Of a stretch of DNA of 49,037 nt, positions 1-7,963 are shown in pieces. The translations under genes and the position numbers were made by a program. Position 1 is the stretch's first letter, and each line of letters opens with the position of its first letter. The DNA is from CAVVDT01 sp964568825 (lineage in GTDB: Bacteria; Pseudomonadota; Alphaproteobacteria; Rhizobiales; Aestuariivirgaceae). The stretch lies in contig CAZMSA010000008.1 in assembly GCA_964568825.1 (NCBI GenBank), positions 1 to 49,037 on the forward strand. The letters are read 5' to 3'. The notes below the pieces were generated by a model, which had not been told where the DNA came from, did no database searches, and worked only from the letters and a program-made list of their open reading frames with translations.

Positions 1-16
1 CTCGCCTCTCCCCACC

Positions 17-114
17 GTCATACCGGCACTTGATGCCGGTATCCATGCCGCTGGCGTCACAGCTTGTTGCAACCCCGGCGGGATGGACCCCGTGGTCAAG
101 CCACGGGGTGACGG
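17..114. repeat. Palindromic intergenic repeat, copy 1
   Basis: A repeat of about 98 bases made of two hairpins. The first pairs ACCGGC with GCCGGT around an ACTTGAT loop (near 22-40). The second pairs ACCCCGTGG with CCACGGGGT around TCAAG (near 87-109). The same arrangement recurs 131 bases downstream as copy 2. It codes for nothing recognisable. REP-like elements with this GTCATACCGG...GGGGTGAC layout occur in many alphaproteobacteria; their role here is unknown. Confidence 0.75.
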
Positions 115-147
115 TGGTGAGAGTGGTGCGTGCACCCGCTTTCAGGC

Positions 148-245
148 GTCATACCGATACTTGATGCCGGTATCCATGCCGCTGGCGGTGCGGCTGGTTG
201 GGGCGGTGGCGGGATGGACCCCGTGGTCAAGCCGCGGGGTGACGG
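148..245. repeat. Palindromic intergenic repeat, copy 2
   Basis: Second tandem copy of the element at 17-114, in the same orientation. The left hairpin is degraded (ACCGAT instead of ACCGGC). The right hairpin keeps its fold although one base differs (CCGCGGGGT instead of CCACGGGGT, giving a G-U pair). Stem-preserving variation of this kind suggests the RNA or DNA hairpin matters more than the sequence. Confidence 0.75.
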
Positions 246-291
246 AGGGCAGGAGGGCCTGCGCCCGTTCTCATCCTCGTGGCGATTGCAA

Positions 292-326
292 TGAAAAGAC
301 CCGGCATGGGATGCCATGCCGGGCTC
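292..326 (-). terminator. Rho-independent terminator of the DUF1127 gene
   Basis: A perfect 10-bp stem (CCCGGCATGG with CCATGCCGGG, 300-323) with a 4-base loop. Read on the minus strand it is followed by a short T-rich tract (GTCTTTTC). It lies about 50 bases downstream of the minus-strand stop codon at 376, the expected place for a terminator of that short transcript. Confidence 0.7.
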
Positions 327-375
327 TTGCATATTCGTGCCAAGGGTTCGCGACGAACCCCTCAGCCGCTGCTTG

Positions 376-588
376 TTAGCGGCGCTCGCCGCCCCACACC
401 ATGCGGTTGATGTCGCTGCGCTTCATGCCAATGTCGGCCAAAAGCCGGTCGTCGAGCTGCTCGAGCTGACGGGTGGCCCGCGACAGTCTCACATAATGCC
501 GCACGCCACCGGCGATGCGGGTGAGAAAGCCCGGGAGGGCATTGCCGACTTCGTGGGCGGTGGCCTGTCCGTGGGTGATGGTGGTCAT
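376..588 (-). CDS. DUF1127 small protein
   Basis: A 70-residue protein whose second half carries the DUF1127 (YjiS-like) signature: a basic, Leu-rich helix followed by LDDRLLADIGMKRSDI and a terminal aromatic/basic tail. Proteins of this family are short and arginine-rich, common in alphaproteobacteria; a few have been linked to RNA binding or phosphate and stress regulation, but the role of this one is unknown. An AAGGAG ribosome site lies 7 bases before the ATG, which fixes the start. The gene is monocistronic: it ends at its own terminator at 292-326 and has a gene-free stretch upstream containing a CtrA-like site at 755-769. Confidence 0.85.
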   Translation of the reverse strand: MTTITHGQATAHEVGNALPGFLTRIAGGVRHYVRLSRATRQLEQLDDRLLADIGMKRSDINRMVWGGERR

Positions 589-1050
589 TGGTTCAACTCC
601 TTCGATTTCCAGGTTCTTGCGAGCGCCCCACGGAAGACCGATTTCCCCCGTTCATGTTGCGTCGCACAATTTCAATGCGGCTTATATGGCATCCCCGGTC
701 AGGCAATCCAGAGGGACCTTTGCATCCCAGTCATGCGAGCCGCGCATGGCATCCTTAAGGCACCATTAACGGCTCTGCGCTGACTTTCGATATGCCACAT
801 TCCCGCTTTAGTTCCATAGCTCTAGTCGATATTCCCGCCCCCGGCCTTACCTAGGGCCAGGAACGCCGGCACGCCGCCCCGCCACCCCGGCATGACATGT
901 CGTCCATGCCTTGCCCGGCGCTCGGATGCCGGGCCGTCATATTGCGCTGCATCATGTAATTTTTGCGGCGCAACAAAGACAGCTTTGCGACACCTGGCCC
1001 GCGTTCCACCCGGTTGTGACTGCGGCGCAAAAAAGCTAGAAGCCAGACCC
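589..1050. other. Gene-poor intergenic region
   Basis: About 460 bases between the divergent DUF1127 and aminopeptidase genes. Open frames here are short and have no family features. The region contains the CtrA-type site at 755-769, and presumably the promoters of both genes, though I could not identify -10/-35 pairs with confidence. A direct repeat of TGCGGCGCAA occurs near 964 and at 1021. Confidence 0.5.
755..769. promoter_or_regulatory. CtrA-type binding site (TTAA-N7-TTAA)
   Basis: A perfect match to the full CtrA consensus: TTAA at 755-758, seven bases, TTAA at 766-769. CtrA is the cell-cycle response regulator of alphaproteobacteria. The site is about 165 bases upstream of the DUF1127 start and about 280 bases upstream of the aminopeptidase start, so its target is uncertain. 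Such a motif can occur by chance, but it is rare in DNA this GC-rich. Confidence 0.5.
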
Positions 1051-2865
1051 ATGTTCCAGCACTTCGACGAGCTTTCGCAGAAATCCGCCAGCGCCGCGCG
1101 TTTGGCCTTGCTGAGGGCCGAAATGGCCCGCCGCGGCCTCGATGCCTTTCTGGTGCCGCGCAGCGACGAGTACCAGGGCGAATACGTGGCACCCTATGCC
1201 GAGCGGCTTTCCTGGCTCACCGGCTTTTCCGGCTCGGCGGGACTGGCCATCGTGCTCGCCGACCGCGCCGCCATCTTCGTCGACGGGCGTTATACCGTGC
1301 AGGTGCGCGAGCAGGTCGACGTGCGTTTGTTCGAGCCCCACGACGTCACCGAAGAACCGCCCTACCAATGGCTCGCCGGCGCCATCGCAGAAGGCGCCAA
1401 GGTAGGCTTCGATCCCTGGCTGGTCACCGCCGACCAGGCGCAGAAGTTCCGCACCGCCTGCGCCAAGGCCGGCGCCAGCCTCGAAGGGGTCGCCGAAAAC
1501 CCTATCGATGCCGTGTGGGCCGACCAGCCGGCCCGGCCCGCCAACCCGGTTGCCGCCCAGCCGTTGCAGTTCGCCGGCCGCAGCACCGCCGACAAGCTGG
1601 GCGACATCGCCTCCAGCCTCACGGCCGCGGGCGCTGATGCGACGGTCCTCACCATGCCCGATTCGATCGCCTGGCTGTTCAATATCCGGGGAAGCGACAT
1701 CACCCACACGCCCGTGGCGCTCGCCTATGCGCTCATCGGCGCCGATGGGTCCGCCAGCCTGTTCATCGATGCCGATCGCATCGAGGAAGATGCCCGCGCC
1801 AGCCTCCCCGAGGCGGTGAGCTTCAAGCCCCCCGGCGGCTTCGCAGCCGCACTCGCCGAACTGGCCGCCGCCGGAACCGCCGTCCTCATCGATCCCGCAA
1901 GCGCGCCCGAGGCGGTGCGCGCCACCGTCCTCGCCAGCGGCGGCAACGTCGTGACGGCGGCCGATCCCTGCCTCTTGCCCAAGGCGAAGAAGAACGCCAC
2001 CGAGTTGCAAGGCGCCCGCGCCGCCCATCGCCGCGACGGCGTGGCGATGAGCCGCTTCCTTGCCTGGCTGGCGCGCGAGGCGCCCAAGGGCGGCCTGGAT
2101 GAGATCGCCGTCGCCACCCGCCTTGAAGCCCTCAGGGCCGAGACCGGCGAATTGCGCGAGATTTCCTTCGACACCATTTCCGCTGCCGGTCCGCACGCCG
2201 CCATTCCCCACTACCATGTCACCACGGCGTCCAGCCTGAAGGTGGAGCCGGGCGCGATCCTTCTGGTCGATTCTGGCGCCCAGTATGTCGACGGCACCAC
2301 CGACATCACCCGCACCGTCATCGTTGGTGAGCCGTCGGCGGAAATGCGCGACCGCTTCACCCGCGTGCTGAAGGGCATGATCGCCGTCTCGCGCCTGCGT
2401 TTCCCCAAGGGCACCACCGGCGCCCATGTCGACGCCCTCGCCCGCCAGGCCCTGTGGGCGGGCGGTTTCGACTTCGACCATGGCACCGGCCACGGCGTCG
2501 GCAGCTATCTGTCGGTGCACGAAGGCCCGGCGCGCATCTCCAGGACCGGCCACACGCCGCTGGAGCCCGGCATGATCCTCTCCAACGAGCCAGGGTATTA
2601 CAAGGAAGGTCATTTTGGCATCCGCATCGAGAACCTGCTCGTCGTCATGCCAGCGACGTCCATCAAGGGCGGTGAACGTGACATGCTGGGTTTCGAGACC
2701 CTGACGCTGGCCCCCATCGACCGCCGCCTGATCGATGCGGACCTCCTCGGACCCGAGGACCGCGCCTGGCTCGATGCCTACCATGACCGCGTCGCCCGCG
2801 AGATTTCACCCTTTCTGGAAGCTGAGGACCTCGCCTGGCTTGAGGCCGCAACCGCTCCGCTCTAG
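1051..2865 (+). CDS. pepP: Xaa-Pro aminopeptidase (M24B)
   Basis: A 604-residue cytoplasmic metallopeptidase that removes N-terminal residues preceding proline. The layout is that of the three-domain (XPNPEP1-like) enzymes: two creatinase-type N-terminal domains (roughly residues 1-310), a pita-bread M24 domain (about 315-540) and a short C-terminal extension. The five metal ligands are visible in order: Asp in LLVDSGAQ, Asp in DGTTDITR, His in GTGHGVGSY, Glu in ILSNEPGYY and Glu in GIRIENL. An open frame extends upstream to 892, but the ATG at 1051 (MFQHFDEL) matches the family N terminus; no strong ribosome site precedes either. The TAG stop (2863-2865) lies in the left edge of the repeat at 2863-2978. 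It converges on azlD. Confidence 0.88.
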   Translation: MFQHFDELSQKSASAARLALLRAEMARRGLDAFLVPRSDEYQGEYVAPYAERLSWLTGFSGSAGLAIVLADRAAIFVDGRYTVQVREQVDVRLFEPHDVTEEPPYQWLAGAIAEGAKVGFDPWLVTADQAQKFRTACAKAGASLEGVAENPIDAVWADQPARPANPVAAQPLQFAGRSTADKLGDIASSLTAAGADATVLTMPDSIAWLFNIRGSDITHTPVALAYALIGADGSASLFIDADRIEEDARASLPEAVSFKPPGGFAAALAELAAAGTAVLIDPASAPEAVRATVLASGGNVVTAADPCLLPKAKKNATELQGARAAHRRDGVAMSRFLAWLAREAPKGGLDEIAVATRLEALRAETGELREISFDTISAAGPHAAIPHYHVTTASSLKVEPGAILLVDSGAQYVDGTTDITRTVIVGEPSAEMRDRFTRVLKGMIAVSRLRFPKGTTGAHVDALARQALWAGGFDFDHGTGHGVGSYLSVHEGPARISRTGHTPLEPGMILSNEPGYYKEGHFGIRIENLLVVMPATSIKGGERDMLGFETLTLAPIDRRLIDADLLGPEDRAWLDAYHDRVAREISPFLEAEDLAWLEAATAPL

Positions 2866-2978
2866 ATCAGCCTGTAATTGGGTGGTGACACCCAATTGCA
2901 GAAAAGCTGATCGATTCTTGAAGGTTGAGCAGGATGTTGTCCGAAAAGCGGTAGCCACTTTTCGGCATCATGCTCTAG
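2863..2978. repeat. Composite palindromic repeat (units A and B)
   Basis: Two adjacent hairpin units fill the gap between convergent genes. Unit A (2863-2917) has nested arms: GATCAGC (2865-2871) with GCTGATC (2906-2912), and AATTGGGTG (2876-2884) with CACCCAATT (2889-2897). Unit B (2927-2978) pairs a CCGAAAAG arm with CTTTTCGG, flanked by GAGCA and TGCTC. The left edge carries the stop codon of the aminopeptidase gene and the right edge (CTCTAG) that of azlD. The same composite occurs at 48111-48226. It probably acts as a two-way transcription terminator. Confidence 0.85.
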
Positions 2979-3280
2979 GCAAGCAGCAGCCTGAAACCCA
3001 CCACCGAGGCGACCCCGATCACCACCGCCACGATGAGCGGCAGACGCAGGGCGGCGGCGAGCGTCACCAGCGAGGCGAGCGTTTCAGGTACGCCGCCGGT
3101 GATGACCTGCGGTGCGATTACCGCCATGAGGATGGCCGGCGGCACCGCATCGAGCGCCGCCTTGACGCGGCCGCGAGCCGTAAAGCGCCTGACCAGCCAC
3201 AGCCCGGTGATGCGGGTGATGTAGGTGGCAACCGCCATGCCGATGATGGCCAGCATGGGCGAGACGGCGAGCGCGGCCAT
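2975..3280 (-). CDS. azlD: Branched-chain amino acid exporter subunit AzlD
   Basis: A 101-residue membrane protein with four hydrophobic segments, the size and pattern of AzlD, the small subunit of the two-component AzlCD exporter of branched-chain amino acids and analogues. Its ATG (3280) overlaps the TGA of azlC (TGATG), so translation is coupled. A longer frame continues to 3559, but that part is out-of-frame azlC sequence. The TAG stop at 2975-2977 falls in the right edge of the palindromic repeat at 2863-2978. Since azlC is frameshifted, AzlD may lack its partner. Confidence 0.8.
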   Translation of the reverse strand: MAALAVSPMLAIIGMAVATYITRITGLWLVRRFTARGRVKAALDAVPPAILMAVIAPQVITGGVPETLASLVTLAAALRLPLIVAVVIGVASVVGFRLLLA

Positions 3281-4004
3281 CACCTGGCCTCCGTTTCCAG
3301 AGGCAAAAGCACCGCCACCACCACGCCTGCCAGTCCGCCCAGCGCGATGTTCCAGGCGCCCGGCACATAGTGCTTGGCCAGCGCCGAGACCACTGCTGCC
3401 GCCGCCAGCACCGCTCCCGTACGACCGCCGCGCCAGAACCCGGTGATGAGCACGATGAACAAGGCGGTAAAGGCAAAATCGAAGCCGAAGCGCGCCGGAT
3501 CGCCGAGGCCGCGCCCGGCGACGGCGCCGATGCTGCTGCCCACCACCCATTGCAGCCACAAGGTCACACCCATGCCCCAGTAATAGGGGGCGTCAGCGGT
3601 CCCTTGAGCGCCCGGCGCTCGGAAAACGCCCACACCTCGTCCACCATCACGAAGGCTGAAAGCGCCCGGTTGGCGGGGGAGAACAGGCGCATCTGGCGTC
3701 CAAGCGAGGCCCCCATCATGACGTGGCGCAGGTTGACGATGAAGGCGGTGAAGGTCAAAAGCACGATCGGCAGCGGGTCGCGCCACAATTCCAGCGCCAC
3801 GAACTGCGCCGCCCCGGCAAACACCAGCGCGCTCATCGCCATGACGTGCAGCGGGGAAAGGCCCTTCTGCACCGCCAGCACCCCGAACAGCATGCCGATG
3901 GGCAGCGCCGCGGCCACCACCGGGGCGATGTCGAGCATGCCGGCAAGGAAATCGGAACGTCGTGACGGAGACATGGCGCTACAACCGGATGGAAGGGGCA
4001 GCAT
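3280..4004 (-). pseudogene. azlC: AzlC-family exporter, frameshifted
   Basis: Two overlapping frames together encode a complete AzlC, the large subunit of the branched-chain amino acid exporter. The N-terminal part (4004 to about 3590) runs through several membrane segments to AFSERRALKGPLT. The C-terminal part begins with PYYWGMGVTLWLQW, which follows directly in intact AzlC proteins. The switch falls at a run of five G (3586-3590, plus strand); one more base there would restore the frame. It is either a real inactivating mutation, a phase-variable tract, or a sequencing error in a homopolymer. The start is uncertain: 4004 or the ATG at 3974 (MSPSRRSDF), neither with a clear ribosome site. 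It follows ligA by 40-70 bases. Confidence 0.8.
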
Positions 4005-4043
4005 AACTGGCGCGATTTGCCGCGCCTTGCAAGAGCGGATGCC

Positions 4044-6158
4044 TCAACCGCCGACGCGGGCGAACCAGGCGTCCTCGTCGATGACCTCGACGCCGAGGTC
4101 CGCCGCCTTCTTCAGCTTCGACCCGGCGCCGGGGCCCGCCACCACCAGATCGGTCTTCGACGATACCGAGCCCGCCACCTTGGCGCCGAGGCGTTCGGCC
4201 ATGGCCTTTGCCTCATCGCGGGTCATGCGCTCCAGCGCCCCGGTGAACACCACCGTCTTGCCGGCGACCGGCGAGCCCGAGCGGATGGCCTCCAGCGGCT
4301 GGACGTCGACCTCGGCGATCAGCGCCTCGACCACCCCGAGGTTGTGCGGCTCGCCGAAAAAATCCGCCATCGCCTCGGCCACCGCTTCGCCGATGCCGTC
4401 GATGTTGTCGAGTTCGCCCCGCGCTGCCTCGTTGCCCGCTGCCACGGCCTGCATCTGCGCCATGAAGGCATCGATGCCGCCATAGGCACGGGCGAGGACC
4501 CTCGCCGTCGTCTCGCCCACATGGCGGATACCGAGCGCATAGATGAAGCGGTCGAGGCCGATGATGCGGCGCTCGTCGATGGCGGCGAAGAGGTTTTTGA
4601 CCGACGTCTCGCCCCAGCCCTCGCGGTCCTTCAGCTTCTTCACGGCGGTCGCGTCGTCTTTGGCAAGGGTGAAAATGTCCTGCGGCGAGGCGATGAGCCT
4701 ATCGTCGTAGAATTCATGGATCGCCTTGTCGCCCAGCCCTTCGATGTCGAAGGCATTGCGCGACACGAAATGCTTCAGCCGCTCGACCCGTTGGGCCGGG
4801 CAGATGAGGCCGCCGGTGCAGCGCCTGACCGCATCGACCTTTCCCGAGCGCTCGTTCACCTCGCGCACCGCGTGGCTGCCGCAGGCCGGGCACAGGGTGG
4901 GGAAGACGTAAGGCTCGGCCCCCTTCGGACGCTTGTCGGTAATCACTTCGACGATCTGCGGAATGACGTCGCCCGCCCGCTGCACCACCACCGTATCGCC
5001 GATGCGCACATCCTTCCTGGCGATCTCGTCCTCGTTGTGGAGCGTGGCATTGGAAACCACCACGCCCCCCACCGTCACCGGCTTGAGGCGGGCGACGGGG
5101 GTGAGCGCACCGGTGCGCCCCACCTGGATCTCGATGTCTTCCAGCACCGTTGTCGCCTGTTCGGCGGCGAACTTGTGCGCCAGCGCCCAGCGCGGCGAGC
5201 GCGACACGAAGCCAAGCCGGGTCTGCAGGTCGAGCCGGTCGACCTTGTACACAACCCCGTCGATGTCGTAGCCCAGACTGGCCCGTTGCCCTTCGATCTC
5301 CCGGTACTGGGCGATCAGCCCGTCGAGCGACGAGACCACCTTCAAAAGCGGGTTCACCGGAAAGCCCCAGCGCTTGAGCGCCGCCATGACGCCCGACTGG
5401 GTATCGGCCGGCAAACTGGTCACTTCGCCCCAGGCATAGGCGAAGAACCGCAACGGCCGCCGGGCGGTGATCGAGGGCTCGAGCTGGCGCACCGACCCGG
5501 CGGCGGCGTTGCGCGGATTGGCGAAGACCTTGGCGCCGGCCGCGGCCTGGGTCCGGTTGAGGGCGGCGAAATCCGAGTGCTGCATGTAGATCTCGCCGCG
5601 CACCTCGAACACCGCGGGGAAATCGGCCGCCGTCACCTGATGTGGCACATCGGCGATGGTGCGCACGTTGGCGGTGACGTTTTCGCCCTCCTGCCCGTCG
5701 CCGCGCGTCGCGGCCTCGATGAGGCGGCCTTTTTCATAGCGCAGCGCCATGGAAAGACCGTCGATCTTGGGTTCGGCGGTGAAGGCGATGGGCTCATCCG
5801 CCGAAAGCCCCAAAAAGCGGCGGATGCGCGCCACGAAGTCGGCGATGTCGGCCTCATCGAAACCGTTGGCCAGCGACAGCATGGGCACCCGGTGACGCAC
5901 CTTGGAAAACTTTTCCGACGGCGCCGCCCCCACTCGCCTTGACGGTGAATCGGCCCTAGCGAGGTCTGGAAAGCGCGCCTCGATGGCGGCGTTGCGCTGC
6001 CGCAGGGCATCATAATCGGCATCCGATATGCTGGGGGCGTCCTCGCGGTAATAGGCCTCGTCATGACGGGCAATCTCGCCCGCCAGCCGTTCAAGCTCGG
6101 CTGCCGCCTCGTCCGCGCTCAGGGCCTCGACGGCCTTTTTGCTCGCTTCGCCAGCCAT
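4044..6158 (-). CDS. ligA: NAD-dependent DNA ligase
   Basis: A 704-residue LigA, which seals nicks in replication and repair using NAD+. Domain order is complete: N-terminal NAD-binding Ia domain (YYREDAPSISDADYD), adenylation domain with the AMP-accepting lysine K131 in KIDG, OB fold, a four-cysteine zinc finger (CPAC...CTGGLIC, about residues 410-435), helix-hairpin-helix region, and a C-terminal BRCT domain (about 625-704). Length is normal for the family. The start lies 5 bases after the recN stop, so the two genes are co-transcribed at the tail of the dcw block, the usual alphaproteobacterial order bamD-recN-ligA. Confidence 0.96.
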   Translation of the reverse strand: MAGEASKKAVEALSADEAAAELERLAGEIARHDEAYYREDAPSISDADYDALRQRNAAIEARFPDLARADSPSRRVGAAPSEKFSKVRHRVPMLSLANGFDEADIADFVARIRRFLGLSADEPIAFTAEPKIDGLSMALRYEKGRLIEAATRGDGQEGENVTANVRTIADVPHQVTAADFPAVFEVRGEIYMQHSDFAALNRTQAAAGAKVFANPRNAAAGSVRQLEPSITARRPLRFFAYAWGEVTSLPADTQSGVMAALKRWGFPVNPLLKVVSSLDGLIAQYREIEGQRASLGYDIDGVVYKVDRLDLQTRLGFVSRSPRWALAHKFAAEQATTVLEDIEIQVGRTGALTPVARLKPVTVGGVVVSNATLHNEDEIARKDVRIGDTVVVQRAGDVIPQIVEVITDKRPKGAEPYVFPTLCPACGSHAVREVNERSGKVDAVRRCTGGLICPAQRVERLKHFVSRNAFDIEGLGDKAIHEFYDDRLIASPQDIFTLAKDDATAVKKLKDREGWGETSVKNLFAAIDERRIIGLDRFIYALGIRHVGETTARVLARAYGGIDAFMAQMQAVAAGNEAARGELDNIDGIGEAVAEAMADFFGEPHNLGVVEALIAEVDVQPLEAIRSGSPVAGKTVVFTGALERMTRDEAKAMAERLGAKVAGSVSSKTDLVVAGPGAGSKLKKAADLGVEVIDEDAWFARVGG

Positions 6159-6163
6159 GAACT

Positions 6164-7840
6164 TCAGCCCGTTCCCTCGATCAGTCGCCCGGCCTGGGCG
6201 CGGGCTTCCGCCGTCACCGTCTGGCCCGACAGCATGCGGGCGATCTCCTCGCGGCGGCCATCGGCTGCCAGCACACTGACGCGGGTGACGGCGCGCTCGC
6301 CATCGCCGCCCACCTCGGCGATCTTGGAGATGAGGAAATGCCGCCCCGCCCGTGCCGCCACCTGCGGCGAATGGGTGACGGCGAGGACCTGCAAATCCCC
6401 CGCCAGCCGCGCCAGCCTGACGCCAATGGCATCGGCGGTGGCGCCGCCGACGCCCGTATCCACCTCATCGAAGACGAGACTGGGGGCCGAGCCGCGCGAC
6501 GCCAGCACCACCTTCAGGGCCAGCATGAAGCGCGACAGCTCGCCGCCTGAGGCAACCTTGACGAGGCTCGCCAGCGGCGTTCCCGGATTGGCCGCCACCC
6601 GGAACTCCACCTGATCGGCACCGGCCGGCCCGTCGAGGCGTTCATCGCTGTCGATCGTCGTTGCAAAGCGCGCCCGCTCCAGCTTCAGGGCCGGCAGTTC
6701 CGCCACCACCCGGCGGTCGAGTTCGCCCGCCGCCTTGCCTCGCGCCGCGCTGAGGCTGGCGGCCGCAGTGCGGTAACGCTTGAGACTTTCCGCCACCTCG
6801 GCTTCAAGCCGCGCCATGGTGCGTCCGGCGTCCTCCACCGCGTCGGCCTCGGCGGCAAAGCGTTCGCGCAGGGCCGGCAGATCGTCGGGCCGCACCTGGT
6901 GCTTGCGCGCCACGGCGCGCAGCTTGAACAGCCGCTCTTCGGTCGCCTCCAGCTTGTGCTGATCGAATTCCAGCGCCTGGCGCGCCGCAGCCAGCAGGCT
7001 TGAAGCTTCGCTCATTTCGACCAGCACCCGCTCGATGCCGGCGCACACCTCATCGAGCCGCCCGCCGGCGTCCGCCTGCCGTCGCTCCAGCTTCCTCAGG
7101 GCCGCCGACAGCCGGGTCTCCAGCACCCCATCGCCATCCAGCGCCGCGGCCGCCTCGCTCAACAGTTCGGAAAAACTCTCGGCGTGCATCATCACCTGAC
7201 GCTGCTCGTCGAGCACCGCCTCCTCGCCTGCTTCGGGCGCCAGTTCGTCCAGTTCGGCCAGCGCGTGGGCAACGAAATCGCGCTCCGCCATGGCGCGCTC
7301 GACCGTGGCGCGGAAATCATCGAGGGCGGCGCGGGCTTCCTGCAAGCCCTGCCACGCCTCAGCCACCGCGCCCGCCTCGTTGCCAAGCCCGCCGAAGGCA
7401 TCGACGAGCCGCCGGTGATGGCTCATGTCGACGAGCGCGCGCTCGTCGTGCTGACCGTGGATTTCCGTGAGCAGGCGCCCCACTTGGCACATCAGGCCGA
7501 CGCTGGCCGGCTGGTCGTTGATGAACCCGCGGCTCGGACCGTCCGCCTGCTGGATGCGCCGCAGCACCACTTCACCCTGCGCCTCGATTCCCTGCTCGTC
7601 GAGGAGGTGAAAGACACCGTGCCCGGCCGGCGGGGTGAAGGCTGCCGTAACGATACCACGCTCTGCGCCCGCCCTGACCAGCCCGCCGGCGCCGCGCGCC
7701 CCCAGCGCCAGCCCCAGGGCATCGAGCAGGATCGACTTGCCGGCCCCCGTCTCGCCTGTCAACACGTTGAGTCCCGGCCCGAATTGCAGGTCGAGCCGGT
7801 CGATGAGAACGATATCGCGGATGGAAAGGCCGGTCAGCAT
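6164..7840 (-). CDS. recN: DNA repair protein RecN
   Basis: A 558-residue SMC-like ATPase acting in double-strand-break repair. The N terminus has Walker A (GETGAGKS, residues 29-36), the middle is an Ala/Glu/Arg-rich coiled coil, and the C terminus has the ABC-type Walker B and D-loop (LVFDEVDTGVGG). Length is typical. It is separated from the upstream bamD by about 120 bases that hold a palindromic repeat, and is followed 5 bases later by ligA. The start ATG at 7840 (MLTGLSIRDIVLID) matches the family N terminus. Confidence 0.95.
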   Translation of the reverse strand: MLTGLSIRDIVLIDRLDLQFGPGLNVLTGETGAGKSILLDALGLALGARGAGGLVRAGAERGIVTAAFTPPAGHGVFHLLDEQGIEAQGEVVLRRIQQADGPSRGFINDQPASVGLMCQVGRLLTEIHGQHDERALVDMSHHRRLVDAFGGLGNEAGAVAEAWQGLQEARAALDDFRATVERAMAERDFVAHALAELDELAPEAGEEAVLDEQRQVMMHAESFSELLSEAAAALDGDGVLETRLSAALRKLERRQADAGGRLDEVCAGIERVLVEMSEASSLLAAARQALEFDQHKLEATEERLFKLRAVARKHQVRPDDLPALRERFAAEADAVEDAGRTMARLEAEVAESLKRYRTAAASLSAARGKAAGELDRRVVAELPALKLERARFATTIDSDERLDGPAGADQVEFRVAANPGTPLASLVKVASGGELSRFMLALKVVLASRGSAPSLVFDEVDTGVGGATADAIGVRLARLAGDLQVLAVTHSPQVAARAGRHFLISKIAEVGGDGERAVTRVSVLAADGRREEIARMLSGQTVTAEARAQAGRLIEGTG

Positions 7841-7892
7841 GGTGCGATTTATACTCTACCCACCCCGAATCGGGCGAGGGTCAAGTGCGCCC

Positions 7893-7963
7893 TGGAGCAT
7901 GATGCCGAAAAGTGGAAACCACTTTTCGGATGACATCATGCCCGTCCCGGTCGATTCGATCAG
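7893..7963. repeat. Palindromic repeat within the bamD-recN gap
   Basis: A unit-B copy of the repeat family, in reverse orientation relative to that at 2927-2978: GAGCATGATGCCGAAAAGTGG paired with CCACTTTTCGG...CATCATGC. A short linker and GATTCGATCAG follow, resembling the linker and start of unit A, so this looks like a reversed and truncated composite. The bamD TGA stop (7960-7962) lies inside that GATCAG. In the middle of an operon it could stabilise or attenuate the transcript. Confidence 0.75.

Noticed and set aside
17..245. CRISPR array
   Set aside because: Only two copies of about 98 bases, with no spacers of uniform length and no cas genes in the window.
83..379. Short frames over the tandem repeats at the left end
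   Set aside because: Their codons are dictated by the repeat sequence and they have no independent support.
1036..2784. 582-codon open frame antisense to the aminopeptidase gene
   Set aside because: High-GC shadow frame: composition is Gly/Ala/Arg-rich without any family motif, while the opposite strand encodes a complete M24 peptidase.
4017..5942. 641-codon open frame antisense to ligA
   Set aside because: His/Arg/Gly-rich shadow of ligA with no recognisable domain.
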